Positions 16,047 through 23,645 of a stretch of DNA of 28,791 bases are shown here, piece by piece; position 1 is the first letter of the stretch, and every line of letters starts with the position of its first letter. The notes under the pieces are model-generated. The model was given only the letters and a program-made list of their open reading frames with translations. It had not been told where the DNA came from and searched no databases. The DNA comes from CAZWMK01 sp964635065 (GTDB lineage: Bacteria; Pseudomonadota; Alphaproteobacteria; Sphingomonadales; Sphingomonadaceae): positions 1 to 28,791 of the forward strand of contig CAZWMK010000015.1 of assembly GCA_964635065.1 (NCBI GenBank). The letters run 5' to 3'. Position numbers and translations under genes: made by a program.

Positions 16047-16853
16047 ATGACAGGCTTCCCCGGACATGAATCGAAAACCTGTGTGCTGACCGTCGCCAGC
16101 GGCAAGGGAGGCGTCGGCAAGACACTGGTTTCCACCCATCTGGCCTTGGCTTTTGTACGGGCTGGTTATCGCACGGCGCTGGTCGATGGCGATACAGGGC
16201 TGGCGAACGTCGCCATTGCCCTTGGGCTGGAAACGCATGCAACGCTCTATGCGCTGGCAGATGATGTGGCGCCGATCGATGACTTCATTCTGCGCCATCC
16301 GTCGGGGCTACATGTCGTCGCAGGACGGGCTGGCGAAGCCGGACCGACCGGCCTGACACCTGCGGTGCAGCGCCGCATGGTCGATGGGGTCAGCCACCGT
16401 CTCGCGCCGCTTGATTTCCTGATTGTCGATACGGCGGCCGGGGTGTCGGAAGACACGATGGGCTTTTTGCAGCAGGCAAGCGACGTGCTGCTGGTGATCA
16501 GTCCCGATCCCGCGTCGTTCATGGATGCCTATGCGATCATCAAGCTGATGGCCGCGCGCGCGATGACCGTGCCGGTTCATGTCATTGCCAATATGGTCGC
16601 AAGCCAGCGCAGTGGCATATTGTTGTTCGAACAACTGGAACGCGTTGTTGCCCGATTTCTCGATTGCCGGATCAGTTACGAGGGTGCGGTGCGCATGGAC
16701 AGTCAGGTCGGGCTGGCGGCCCAGCGTTGCGCGACGCTGTTCGATCTCGACAAAATGGGTCCGGCAGCCATCGATCTTTCGCTTCTTGCGACGGCCATCG
16801 CGCGCCGTCATGCCGCCAGAGACGAGGTGGGCCATGCGCGCACTGGTCTCTGA
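16047..16853 (+). CDS. flhG: FlhG (FleN/MinD-like) flagellar number ATPase
   Basis: This 268-residue MinD/ParA-family ATPase limits flagellar number with FlhF. The deviant Walker A SGKGGVGKT (18-26) includes the signature first lysine. VDGDTGLANVAIALG is the A' motif and FLIVDTAAGVSEDTMGF is Walker B. DPASFMDAYAIIKLM and VIANMVASQRSG are typical of FlhG rather than MinD. The N-terminus before the ATPase fold is only about 10 residues and has no DQAxxLR helix, the segment that in Bacillus and Vibrio FlhG stimulates FlhF GTPase activity. The gene begins 1 nt after the flhF stop and overlaps fliA by 20 nt, so the three are tightly coupled. It might also modulate a sigma-54 activator, as FleN does in Pseudomonas. 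Confidence 0.9.
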   Translation: MTGFPGHESKTCVLTVASGKGGVGKTLVSTHLALAFVRAGYRTALVDGDTGLANVAIALGLETHATLYALADDVAPIDDFILRHPSGLHVVAGRAGEAGPTGLTPAVQRRMVDGVSHRLAPLDFLIVDTAAGVSEDTMGFLQQASDVLLVISPDPASFMDAYAIIKLMAARAMTVPVHVIANMVASQRSGILLFEQLERVVARFLDCRISYEGAVRMDSQVGLAAQRCATLFDLDKMGPAAIDLSLLATAIARRHAARDEVGHARTGL

Positions 16854-17580
16854 TCCCGCCATCACCTATACGCCGCCCTCTCTCACGGGCGTACCGGAAC
16901 CCGATGCGCTGGTGCGCGCGCACATGAAGCTGGTGCGCAAGATTGCCTGGCACGTGCATGGTCATGTCAGTTCGGCCATCGAGGTGGATGATCTGACCCA
17001 GATCGGTCTTGTTGCTCTGGTCGAAGCCGCAGCGCGTTATGAACCGCGCGAAGGAGCAAGTTTTGCAAGCTATGCCGCGATCCGTGTGCGTGGCGCCATG
17101 CTGGATCACTTGCGCAAGCAGGCCACGTTGTGCCGCAGTGCCATGGTGCTGCGACGACAGATGACGCACGCGCGGTCGAAAGCAAGTGCGCGGCTGGGCA
17201 GGGCACCGACAGAGGCCGAAATTGCGGTGGAGATGGGGATGTCGATGGAGAGTTACCGCAACGCGCTTGATGCCACCCGCGAGTTGCAGTGGGAATCGCT
17301 TGATGCAGTCTATTCCGATTATAGCCTGTGGTATGCTGAGGACAGCCCCGATGCCGAAACCGAGATCGACCGCCAGCAGCTGGCTGGACTGTTGCGAGAT
17401 GCCATAGGCATGTTGGGTCAGCGCGAGGCGATGGTACTGCAACTTTACTATGTCGAGGAGCTGAACCTGGAGGAAATTGGCGCGACGCTGGGGGTCGGCG
17501 GTGCGCGGGTGTGCCAGATCAAGAAAGCCGCGCTGGAAAAACTTCGTCACCGGCTGACCGGTGCCCGTCCGGCAGGCTGA
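16834..17580 (+). CDS. fliA: Flagellar sigma factor FliA (sigma-28)
   Basis: This 248-residue sigma-70-family factor directs RNA polymerase to late flagellar promoters. Region 2 (about residues 25-95) reads LVRKIAWHVHGH... DDLTQIGLVALVEAAARYEPREGASFASYAAIRVRGAMLDHLRK, as in FliA. Region 3 contains GRAPTEAEIAVEMGMSMESY, and region 4 (about 185-240) reads LGQREAMVLQLYYVEELNLEEIGATLGVGGARVCQIKKAALEKLR. ATG 16834 inside the end of flhG is chosen, with GAGGTGGG just upstream; the frame is open further upstream, but that part is antisense-like shadow of flhG. FliA is not universal in alphaproteobacteria. A matching sigma-28-like promoter precedes flagellin at 19859-19886. No flgM is in view. Confidence 0.92.
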   Translation: MRALVSDPAITYTPPSLTGVPEPDALVRAHMKLVRKIAWHVHGHVSSAIEVDDLTQIGLVALVEAAARYEPREGASFASYAAIRVRGAMLDHLRKQATLCRSAMVLRRQMTHARSKASARLGRAPTEAEIAVEMGMSMESYRNALDATRELQWESLDAVYSDYSLWYAEDSPDAETEIDRQQLAGLLRDAIGMLGQREAMVLQLYYVEELNLEEIGATLGVGGARVCQIKKAALEKLRHRLTGARPAG

Positions 17581-17593
17581 TCCTGCCGGACGG
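17565..17593. terminator. 12-bp perfect hairpin between convergent fliA and fliC
   Basis: CCGTCCGGCAGG (17565-17576) pairs perfectly with 17582-17593 around the 5-nt loop CTGAT. The left arm is the end of the fliA coding sequence, and the fliA TGA stop lies in the loop. There is no T-run on either strand, so it may act as a Rho-assisted or convergent-transcription barrier or protect mRNA ends. It is 18 nt past the flagellin stop on the minus strand. Confidence 0.6.
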
Positions 17594-17610
17594 ACTGGGG
17601 CTCGGCTGCC

Positions 17611-19803
17611 CTAGCGCAGCAGGCTGAGCACCGACTGCTGCGACTGGTTGGCCTGCGCCAGCATGGCTGTCGCGGCCTGGCTCAGGATCTGCGACCGTGC
17701 AAGCGCGGTGGTTTCCATCGCGAAATCCGTATCCTGGATACGCGAGCGGGCAGCCACCGTGTTGGTGCTGATCGAGTTGAGATTGTTGATCGTCGCTTCG
17801 AGGCGGTTTTGCACGGCACCGATATCGGCGCGGTTGACCGACAGGGTATTGAGCGCCTCGTCAATGGCGCCGAGTGCAGCGCTTGCGCCATTTTGGGAGC
17901 TGAGGTTGATGTCCTTGATCTTCAGCCCGCCAGCATCGGCGCCAAGCCGTCCTTCCTCGAAACCGAGGCGGCCGAAGTTCGAGCCGCTGGCAAACCCAAG
18001 ACTGCCCGAAGAGACTTCGATCGCTTTTGCAGACGACAGCGTAACAGACGCATAGGCTGTATTGACCGTCTCTGCGGCAATGCTGGTCGGATCCGTGACG
18101 CCGGCGACGGTGTAGCTGGTGTTCGTACCCGAGACCGTCATGCCGCCAAGGCCGAAATTATCTGCAGCAGCTTCGTCGCTGTCGAACCAGACACTGATGT
18201 TGCGGCCATCGGCGGCGGTCAGGGACAGGCCGCCATTGCCTTCATCGGTGGCGACGATACCATGCAGGCCACTGTAATTGTTGATCTGACGCGCAACATT
18301 GTCGCGCGTTTCCTGGGCGCTGTGGCTGGCATCAAGCGTGATGTCCATGGACACGCCGTTAATGACAAGCGTGGCGGAACCGGTGGCGCCGATGACGGTG
18401 GTTGTGCTGCCTTCCAGCGTCAGGGCATTAGCCTTGGCAGTGACACCCGTCAGGTCCGAACTGGCATTGATAGCGGCGGCGACGGCAATGGCGCTGCCTT
18501 CTTTCTTGCTGGAGCCTGCCGTATCGTCGGAAACGACATCGTCCGCCGAGGTTGCAGCGCGGATCGCGGTGCCGTTGATCATCAAATCCTGGTTGCTGAG
18601 CGTATAGGCATCCGCTCCCGTGGCGCTGCTGGCCACTGCGCGGGCATCGGTGGTAAAGGTTGAAACACCGCGCTCGAAGGTACCACTGTAAAGCCCGGCA
18701 ACACGGACATTGCCCGATCCGGTGCTGGAAATGTTGATGGCGTTGCCATTGGTCGACAACAGCGAATAGGTTCCCGATTGCGCGCCGGATTTCAGGCCGG
18801 TTGCAGCCTCTGTCAGCGTATCGAGCGATACGATGATGTTGCGGCCATCGGCGGCTTCCAGGCGGATGCCCTTGTTATTGTCGCCGGTGTCGACGGCCAC
18901 GACCCCGGTTTCGCCCGATATGGCGTTGATCGCATCAACCACGAGCGCGCGGCTAGTGGCGGCATCGGTGGTGGTGGCGATGCTTTCCGTCGTCTTGCCG
19001 TTGACCGTGACCGTGCCGCTGAGCGCTGCTGCTGTCATGGCGCTGCCGGTCATCACGGTCGAGCCGACCACGGCCCGGACGCCGGTTCGGTCGGACACCG
19101 CATTGATCGCGGCGGCCTTGGCAATGGCGCTGGCGTTCTTCTGATCCGAGGATTTATTGTCATCAAGGCCGGACGACGCGCCAACGGCCACGCCATTCAG
19201 CACGAGATCGCCGGAATCGAGGCCCCAGTTCGTCGACAGGTTGCTGGCGGTCGCCTCAAAGGCGCCGGTGGCCGTCAGGCCAGGGCTTTCGCCGGTGCCG
19301 AGATCGAACGCGCGGGCAGATGCAATGCGAAAGCCGACGGTTTCCCCTGCGCGCGAACCGGTTTGCAGCGTCAGGCGGCTGGCCGAACCATCGAGGAGCT
19401 TGATGCCGTTGAAGGCGGTGCGGCCCGCGACATTGTCGATTTCGCCGATAAGCTGCGAAACTTCGGCCTGAAGTGCGGCGCGATCCGCATCGCCCACGGT
19501 GCCGTTCGCGGCCTGCACGGCGAGTTCGCGCATGCGTTGCAGCATGTTGGTGATTTCACCCATCGCGCCTTCGGCAGTCTGCGCCATGGAAATGCCGTCG
19601 CTGGCGTTACGGATGGCGACGCCAAGGCCTCGAACATCGGCTGTCATGCGCTGGGCGATGGCGAGGCCCGCGGCATCGTCACGTGCAGAATTGATACGCG
19701 TGCCGGTCGACAGGCGTTCCATGGCACGTTCAAGCCCGGCTTGCGCCATGCGTGCCCCCGACTGAGCGCGCATGGCGGCGATGTTGGTGTTGATAACGGT
19801 CAT
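17611..19803 (-). CDS. fliC: Flagellin, large (730 residues) with duplicated variable domain
   Basis: This is the flagellar filament subunit. The N-terminal D0/D1 (1 to about 170) carries MTVINTNIAAM, RLSTGTRINSARDDAAGLAIAQRM and NMLQRMRELAVQAANGT. The C-terminal D1/D0 (about 620-730) carries NRLEATINNLNSISTNTVAARSRIQDTDFAMETTALARSQIL and ends in QQSVLSLLR. Between them, two similar blocks of about 165-170 residues (about 199-370 and 406-570) each start with DL-x-ING/LNG, contain an SAIA-AAAIN-SD-TGV segment, then an ING/VNG strand and an AADGRNI-V element. These are flagellin-IN-type repeats in the surface-exposed D2/D3 region. ATG 19803 has GGAAGG upstream; the open frame beyond it (to 20082) is not coding. 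It is convergent to fliA and divergent from fliE. Confidence 0.95.
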   Translation of the reverse strand: MTVINTNIAAMRAQSGARMAQAGLERAMERLSTGTRINSARDDAAGLAIAQRMTADVRGLGVAIRNASDGISMAQTAEGAMGEITNMLQRMRELAVQAANGTVGDADRAALQAEVSQLIGEIDNVAGRTAFNGIKLLDGSASRLTLQTGSRAGETVGFRIASARAFDLGTGESPGLTATGAFEATASNLSTNWGLDSGDLVLNGVAVGASSGLDDNKSSDQKNASAIAKAAAINAVSDRTGVRAVVGSTVMTGSAMTAAALSGTVTVNGKTTESIATTTDAATSRALVVDAINAISGETGVVAVDTGDNNKGIRLEAADGRNIIVSLDTLTEAATGLKSGAQSGTYSLLSTNGNAINISSTGSGNVRVAGLYSGTFERGVSTFTTDARAVASSATGADAYTLSNQDLMINGTAIRAATSADDVVSDDTAGSSKKEGSAIAVAAAINASSDLTGVTAKANALTLEGSTTTVIGATGSATLVINGVSMDITLDASHSAQETRDNVARQINNYSGLHGIVATDEGNGGLSLTAADGRNISVWFDSDEAAADNFGLGGMTVSGTNTSYTVAGVTDPTSIAAETVNTAYASVTLSSAKAIEVSSGSLGFASGSNFGRLGFEEGRLGADAGGLKIKDINLSSQNGASAALGAIDEALNTLSVNRADIGAVQNRLEATINNLNSISTNTVAARSRIQDTDFAMETTALARSQILSQAATAMLAQANQSQQSVLSLLR

Positions 19804-19858
19804 TCGGTTCAATCCTTCCCGATCTTGCGTGCGGCAAGTCGCACCACACGCCCTGGGA

Positions 19859-19886
19859 AAGACGGCAGGAGCGCGTCGTACTTTTA
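19859..19886 (-). promoter_or_regulatory. Candidate sigma-28 (FliA) promoter of flagellin
   Basis: On the minus strand, TAAA (19886-19883) and GCCGTCTT (19866-19859) are separated by 16 nt. This is close to the sigma-28 pattern TAAA-N15-GCCGATAA, with one extra base and a weaker -10 end. Transcription would start near 19852, about 50 nt before the flagellin ATG. No good sigma-54 element faces flagellin. The presence of fliA next door supports the call. Confidence 0.5.
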
Positions 19887-19906
19887 GCGCGCGGTGTCGA
19901 AAGTCC

Positions 19907-19921
19907 GTCGCAACCGCCGTC
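19907..19921 (+). promoter_or_regulatory. Candidate activator site upstream of the fliE sigma-54 promoter
   Basis: GTCGCAACCGCCGTC lies 58 nt upstream of the -24 GG of the fliE promoter and 21 nt upstream of the flagellin -35 element, between the divergent promoters. It equals the flhA-upstream word except for three transitions, giving GTCGCAAYCRCYGTC. Confidence 0.45.
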
Positions 19922-19943
19922 GATAGACCGACGTGCGGCACGA

Positions 19944-19955
19944 AAATCCGGATTT
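19944..19955. promoter_or_regulatory. Perfect 12-bp palindrome AAATCCGGATTT in the fliC/fliE spacer
   Basis: AAATCCGGATTT is its own reverse complement and sits 9 nt upstream of the -24 element of the fliE promoter. A second palindrome, ATTCATGAAT, lies at 19996-20005 near the expected transcript start. Either could be an operator for a dimeric regulator, but no equivalent was seen at flhA. Confidence 0.3.
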
Positions 19956-19962
19956 CCCGCTC

Positions 19963-19979
19963 TTGGCATGAATGTTGCT
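19963..19979 (+). promoter_or_regulatory. Sigma-54 promoter of the fliE operon
   Basis: TTGGCATGAATGTTGCT has GG at 19965-19966 and GC at 19977-19978 with exactly 10 nt between, and good flanks (TTGGCA, TTGCT). The transcript start would be near 19990, 28 nt before the fliE ATG. It is the apparent promoter for the run fliE to fliP. Confidence 0.85.
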
Positions 19980-20017
19980 GTGCTCTGTCAGGGCCATTCA
20001 TGAATAAGGGGTAAGGC

Positions 20018-20356
20018 ATGACGATGACGGGGATTGGGTTGCAGCAGGTCATGGCGATGCGCGCCCGTATCCTTGAGAGCAATGACAGTCTGCGCGCGCT
20101 TCATCCACCCGTCGGCGCGGACAATGCCAGCGCACCGGTGCCATTCAAGACCCTGTTTGACAATCAGATCGCCGAAGCCACCCGTAACGCCCGGCAATCG
20201 GAACGCGCCGTGCGCGCCTATGAGGCTGGAGAAACAGCGGATGTCGCCGCCGTGATGCTGGCGCGTCAGAAAGCATCGGTGAGTTTCGAGGCAACATTGC
20301 AGATCCGCAACAAGCTGTTGTCAGCATATCGCGACATCATGAACATGCCGGTCTGA
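20018..20356 (+). CDS. fliE: Flagellar hook-basal body protein FliE
   Basis: This 112-residue protein joins the MS ring and export gate to the proximal rod. The C-terminal half shows the FliE pattern: VPFKTLFDNQIAEATRNARQSERAVRAYEAGETADVAAVMLARQKASVSFEATLQIRNKLLSAYRDIMNMPV, with the long helix and conserved IRNKLLSAYRDIMNM end. No signal peptide is expected, because it is exported by the type III route. ATG 20018 has AAGGGGTAAGG upstream; ATG 20024 is an alternative. It is the first gene of the operon, with fliF starting 10 nt after its stop. Confidence 0.93.
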   Translation: MTMTGIGLQQVMAMRARILESNDSLRALHPPVGADNASAPVPFKTLFDNQIAEATRNARQSERAVRAYEAGETADVAAVMLARQKASVSFEATLQIRNKLLSAYRDIMNMPV

Positions 20357-20366
20357 GGCGCGCATC

Positions 20367-22025
20367 ATGGCCACTCCATCGACGAACGCCCTGTCTTTGC
20401 CGAACTGGCGCGTCTTGATCAGCCATCCGCTGCTATCGCGCATGGTGCCTTTTGCGGTCGCCATCATCTTCTTTGCCTCGGCCTTTGGTCTCCTGCTGAT
20501 GCTGCGCGAACCGGATTGGCGCGTCTTGGCAGCCTCTGCCCCTGACAGTCAGAAGCAGGCCATTCTGGAAGCGCTCGAAAAGGCCGGGATTCCGGCGGCC
20601 ATCGATGGCGGCAGCGGCGCGATCCGTGTGCCGGATGAAAATTATCAGCGCGCGCGCATCCTGCTGGCCAGCAGCAACCTGCCGCAGCCGGATGTGTCGG
20701 GATATGCGCTGCTGGACGATCTTGCACTTGGCACCAGCCGCGCCGTTGAAGCGGTGCGATTGCGTCAGACACTGGAAACTGAACTGGCGGCGACAATCCG
20801 CGAAATTGCCGCAGTCGAAAGTGCCCGTGTTCTGATCGCCCAGCCCGAACCATCGCCTTTCGTCAGCGAACAGGCGCCGACGACGGCCTCGGTCATCGTG
20901 CGGCTTCACGCGGGCCGGGCGCTGTCGGATGGACAGATCCAGTCGATCATCAATCTGGTGGCAGCCGCCGTACCGGGGCTGACACCTGACCGGGTGACGG
21001 TCGTCGACCAGAACGGGCAACTTCTGTCCGCAGATGACGGAGCAGGCGCCATTGGCGAAAGTCAGCGCCAGCTTCGCTTGCGGACCAAGGCCGAGGCCCT
21101 GATCGCCAGCCGTATCCGCAACCTGCTTTTGCCGCTGGCCGGTCCGGGCAATGTCTCGATCGCGGTTGCCGCAGATCTCGATTTCAGCCAGCGCGAGGAA
21201 AGCGCCGAGCGGATCGATCCGAACACCGTGGTGCGCGAGGAAGAGGAAAGCCGCAACAGCGCTCCGTCGGCAACAGCCGGTGGCGTGCCGGGCGCGACCA
21301 GCAATCTGCCGCCACCCGCGACGACGATCAGCGAGACCCCGCCTGCAATGGCCGCAGCCCAGGATGGCAGGGTGACGGGCGAAAATGTCAACGAAACGCG
21401 GAGTCGACGCTTCGAGATCGGGCGGCAGCTGTCGGTTACGCGCGCAGAGGTGGGGCGGGTCCGCCGTCTCACCGTCGCGGTGGTGCTGCGCAAGGGCAGT
21501 CATCCCGACAGCCGCCGCGACATCGATGTGCTGACCGGCCTTGTCCGTGATGCGGCAGGCTATGATCCGGCGCGCGGCGACCGGGTGACAGTCAGCATCC
21601 GGCCATTTGTCGAGCCTGTGGCACCGCCTGCACCAGACTGGGTGGCGGAATATCGGGTGATTGACCGGGCGCCCCTTTTGGTCGGCTTGTTCTTTGCCTT
21701 GATCCTGGGCGTCGTGATTGCGCGTCGTGCGCTGAAATCGATTGCCGCGAACCCGATCGCAGCATCGTCGTTCCATCCGGAGCTGGCTGATGATCGGCCC
21801 GCGCCGCTGTCGATGGGCACGATTTCGGCCTGGCCGGTCCCGGCACCGGATGATGGTGCGGAGGTGCCATCCCCGTCACTGCTCATACCGCGCCTTGAGG
21901 CGCCACGGGATTATGCCGAAAAAGTCGAGGTCGTCCGTCAGTTCATCGACAGCGAAAGCGATCGGGCGACAACGGTTGTCCGGCAGATGCTGGTTGCCGA
22001 AAAAAGCGGGAGTGCGGCGTCATGA
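20367..22025 (+). CDS. fliF: Flagellar MS-ring protein FliF
   Basis: This 552-residue protein builds the membrane ring on which the flagellum assembles. A first membrane helix spans about residues 26-46 (MVPFAVAIIFFASAFGLLLML). The periplasmic ring-building domains follow (KAGIPAAIDGGSGAIRVP...ARILLASSNLPQ; TLETELAATIREIAAVESARVLIAQPE). A second helix spans about 435-454 (APLLVGLFFALILGVVIARR). The cytosolic tail ends in EKVEVVRQFIDSESDRATTVVRQMLVAE, the FliG-binding segment. Its length is usual for the family. The stop overlaps the fliG start (ATGATG), so the rotor partners are translationally coupled. Confidence 0.95.
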   Translation: MATPSTNALSLPNWRVLISHPLLSRMVPFAVAIIFFASAFGLLLMLREPDWRVLAASAPDSQKQAILEALEKAGIPAAIDGGSGAIRVPDENYQRARILLASSNLPQPDVSGYALLDDLALGTSRAVEAVRLRQTLETELAATIREIAAVESARVLIAQPEPSPFVSEQAPTTASVIVRLHAGRALSDGQIQSIINLVAAAVPGLTPDRVTVVDQNGQLLSADDGAGAIGESQRQLRLRTKAEALIASRIRNLLLPLAGPGNVSIAVAADLDFSQREESAERIDPNTVVREEEESRNSAPSATAGGVPGATSNLPPPATTISETPPAMAAAQDGRVTGENVNETRSRRFEIGRQLSVTRAEVGRVRRLTVAVVLRKGSHPDSRRDIDVLTGLVRDAAGYDPARGDRVTVSIRPFVEPVAPPAPDWVAEYRVIDRAPLLVGLFFALILGVVIARRALKSIAANPIAASSFHPELADDRPAPLSMGTISAWPVPAPDDGAEVPSPSLLIPRLEAPRDYAEKVEVVRQFIDSESDRATTVVRQMLVAEKSGSAAS

Positions 22026-23017
22026 TGGCACTCAGCGGCGCGCAACGCTGTGCTGTCCTGTTCCTGCTTCTGGAAGAAGAGGCGGCCGCGCGCCTGATGC
22101 GGCGGCTCGATCCGTCCGAAGTTCATGCCCTGGGGGCCGCTATGGTCGAACTGGTCGACATCGACCGTGCCACCATCGAGGCAGTGCTGGATGATTTCCT
22201 GCACATCGCAGGGGCCGCAACGGGCCTTGGGGGTGGTGCGCGCCAGCAGGTGCAGCGGTTGCTGACCCGTGCGCTGGGGGACGAGCGGGCAGGGACCGTT
22301 CTGCGGAAGCTCAATCAGGATCATGGCCCGCGCGGTATGGAAATCCTGAAATGGATGGATGCCCAGTCGATTGCCGAGGCGCTGGCCGACGAACATCCGC
22401 AGGTTGCCGCCATCGTGCTGTCGCACCTTGATGCTGAACATGCCGCCGACGTGCTGGGGCTTTTGCCCGAACCGATGCGGCCCGACCTTGTGATGCGGCT
22501 TGCCACGCTTGATGCCATTCCGCCCGATGCCATTGCCGAGCTGGAAGCCGTGATGCAGGCTCGTTTTTCAGCCTCTGTCACGGCGCATGGCATGAAGCTG
22601 GGCGGGGTAGATCTGGCCGCGCGCATCCTGAATGCGGCCCCAGGCAATGCCGGCGCGGGCATTGTCGAGACGATGGCGCTGGTCGATGCCGAACTGACGC
22701 AGCAGATCCGCGAGCATATGTTCGCCTTCGACAATCTTGTGGCGCTGGATGACCGTAGTTTGCAGGCGGTGCTGCGGAACGTCGAAAGCGACGTTCTGGT
22801 CAAGGCGCTCAAGGGCGCCGATCCGCTGATGCGTCAGCGCCTCCTCGGCTGCATGTCGAGCCGGGCAGCCATGCAGATCACGGACGAACTGGAAGCCATG
22901 GGGCCGATGCGGGTCAGCGAAGTGCGGGATGCGCAAAAGGCGGTTGTCGCCGTGGCGCGTCAACTTGCCGACCGCGGCGAAATCATGATCGGCGCAGGTG
23001 GACGCGATTTTGTCTGA
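22022..23017 (+). CDS. fliG: Flagellar motor switch protein FliG
   Basis: This 331-residue rotor protein transmits torque from the stator. The N-terminal domain binds FliF, and the middle domain has the EHPQ motif (ADEHPQVAAIVLSHLDAEHAADVLGLLPEP). The C-terminal torque domain reads MFAFDNLVALDDRSLQAVLRNVESDVLVKALKGADPLMRQRLLGCMSSRAA. The charged residues used for stator contact (DDRS helix) and the MFxFDNL hinge are kept, so a working switch is expected. ATG 22022 overlaps the fliF stop; the second ATG at 22025 is an alternative. It overlaps fliH by 20 nt at the 3' end. Confidence 0.95.
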   Translation: MMALSGAQRCAVLFLLLEEEAAARLMRRLDPSEVHALGAAMVELVDIDRATIEAVLDDFLHIAGAATGLGGGARQQVQRLLTRALGDERAGTVLRKLNQDHGPRGMEILKWMDAQSIAEALADEHPQVAAIVLSHLDAEHAADVLGLLPEPMRPDLVMRLATLDAIPPDAIAELEAVMQARFSASVTAHGMKLGGVDLAARILNAAPGNAGAGIVETMALVDAELTQQIREHMFAFDNLVALDDRSLQAVLRNVESDVLVKALKGADPLMRQRLLGCMSSRAAMQITDELEAMGPMRVSEVRDAQKAVVAVARQLADRGEIMIGAGGRDFV

Positions 23018-23645
23018 GTCCGGCTTTCGCCTGCGTCGTCCCGATCCGCCGCGCGCGGCGGATACCTTCCGCCCATGGGCCAGTCTTGTGGTGCCAGCCC
23101 CGGATTTCAAGGATAGTGCGGGTGTCGCGGCACCTATGATTGATGCTGCGGCGTCTGTTCTTCCCGATACAGCGCCCATTGCCGCACCGGAACAGCCTGT
23201 TGCGCCGGCAGAGCCGGATCATGCGGCACTGGCAGAGCGGATCGCAGACAGTCTTGCCGCCATCCGGACGGCCTGGGAGGTCGATGCCGATGCTGTCGGA
23301 GCCGTCCTTGTGCAACGGTTGCACGCGATGTTCGAGATGCTTCACCTTGATGTGGCATTGTCAGACGATGCCCTGCGGCAGCGGGTAGTCGCACTTGTTG
23401 CGATGCTTGCCGATGAACATGCCCCGCGCAGGCTCAAGGTCGGTGGGCAATCCGTGTTCGAGGCGCTGGAGGCGCTGATGGTGGCAGGCACCAGGCGTGA
23501 TGGCCTTGATGGCGTTACGCTGGTCTTCGACCCGGACATGGTGGTTGGTGACCTCTGGCTCGAAGCTGGCGACAGTTTTGCCGAGGACCGGATGGCAGCG
23601 CGGCGCGCGGCATTTTTGAGTGCGCTGGGGGATGGTGCGGCATGA
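22998..23645 (+). CDS. fliH: FliH-like flagellar export ATPase regulator
   Basis: This 215-residue protein is placed by position between fliG and fliI. FliH binds the ATPase FliI and docks it at the export gate. The N-terminal third is Pro/Ala-rich and low in complexity. The C-terminal part has helical and beta segments (ALAERIADSLAAIRTAW..., VTLVFDPDMVVGDLWLEAGDSFAEDRMAARRAAFLSAL), consistent with a FliH/YscL-type domain (the G-D-x-x-LE-AGD pattern). Sequence similarity by eye is weak, so the call rests mainly on gene order. The start is taken as GTG 22998, inside fliG. Its stop overlaps the fliI ATG by 4 nt. Confidence 0.75.
   Translation: MDAILSESGFRLRRPDPPRAADTFRPWASLVVPAPDFKDSAGVAAPMIDAAASVLPDTAPIAAPEQPVAPAEPDHAALAERIADSLAAIRTAWEVDADAVGAVLVQRLHAMFEMLHLDVALSDDALRQRVVALVAMLADEHAPRRLKVGGQSVFEALEALMVAGTRRDGLDGVTLVFDPDMVVGDLWLEAGDSFAEDRMAARRAAFLSALGDGAA

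Noticed and set aside
19804..20082. Upstream extension of the flagellin frame on the minus strand
   Set aside because: The frame stays open to 20082, but flagellins start with M-x-x-INTN; ATG 19803 gives exactly that with a ribosome site. The extension overlaps the fliE start and both promoters.
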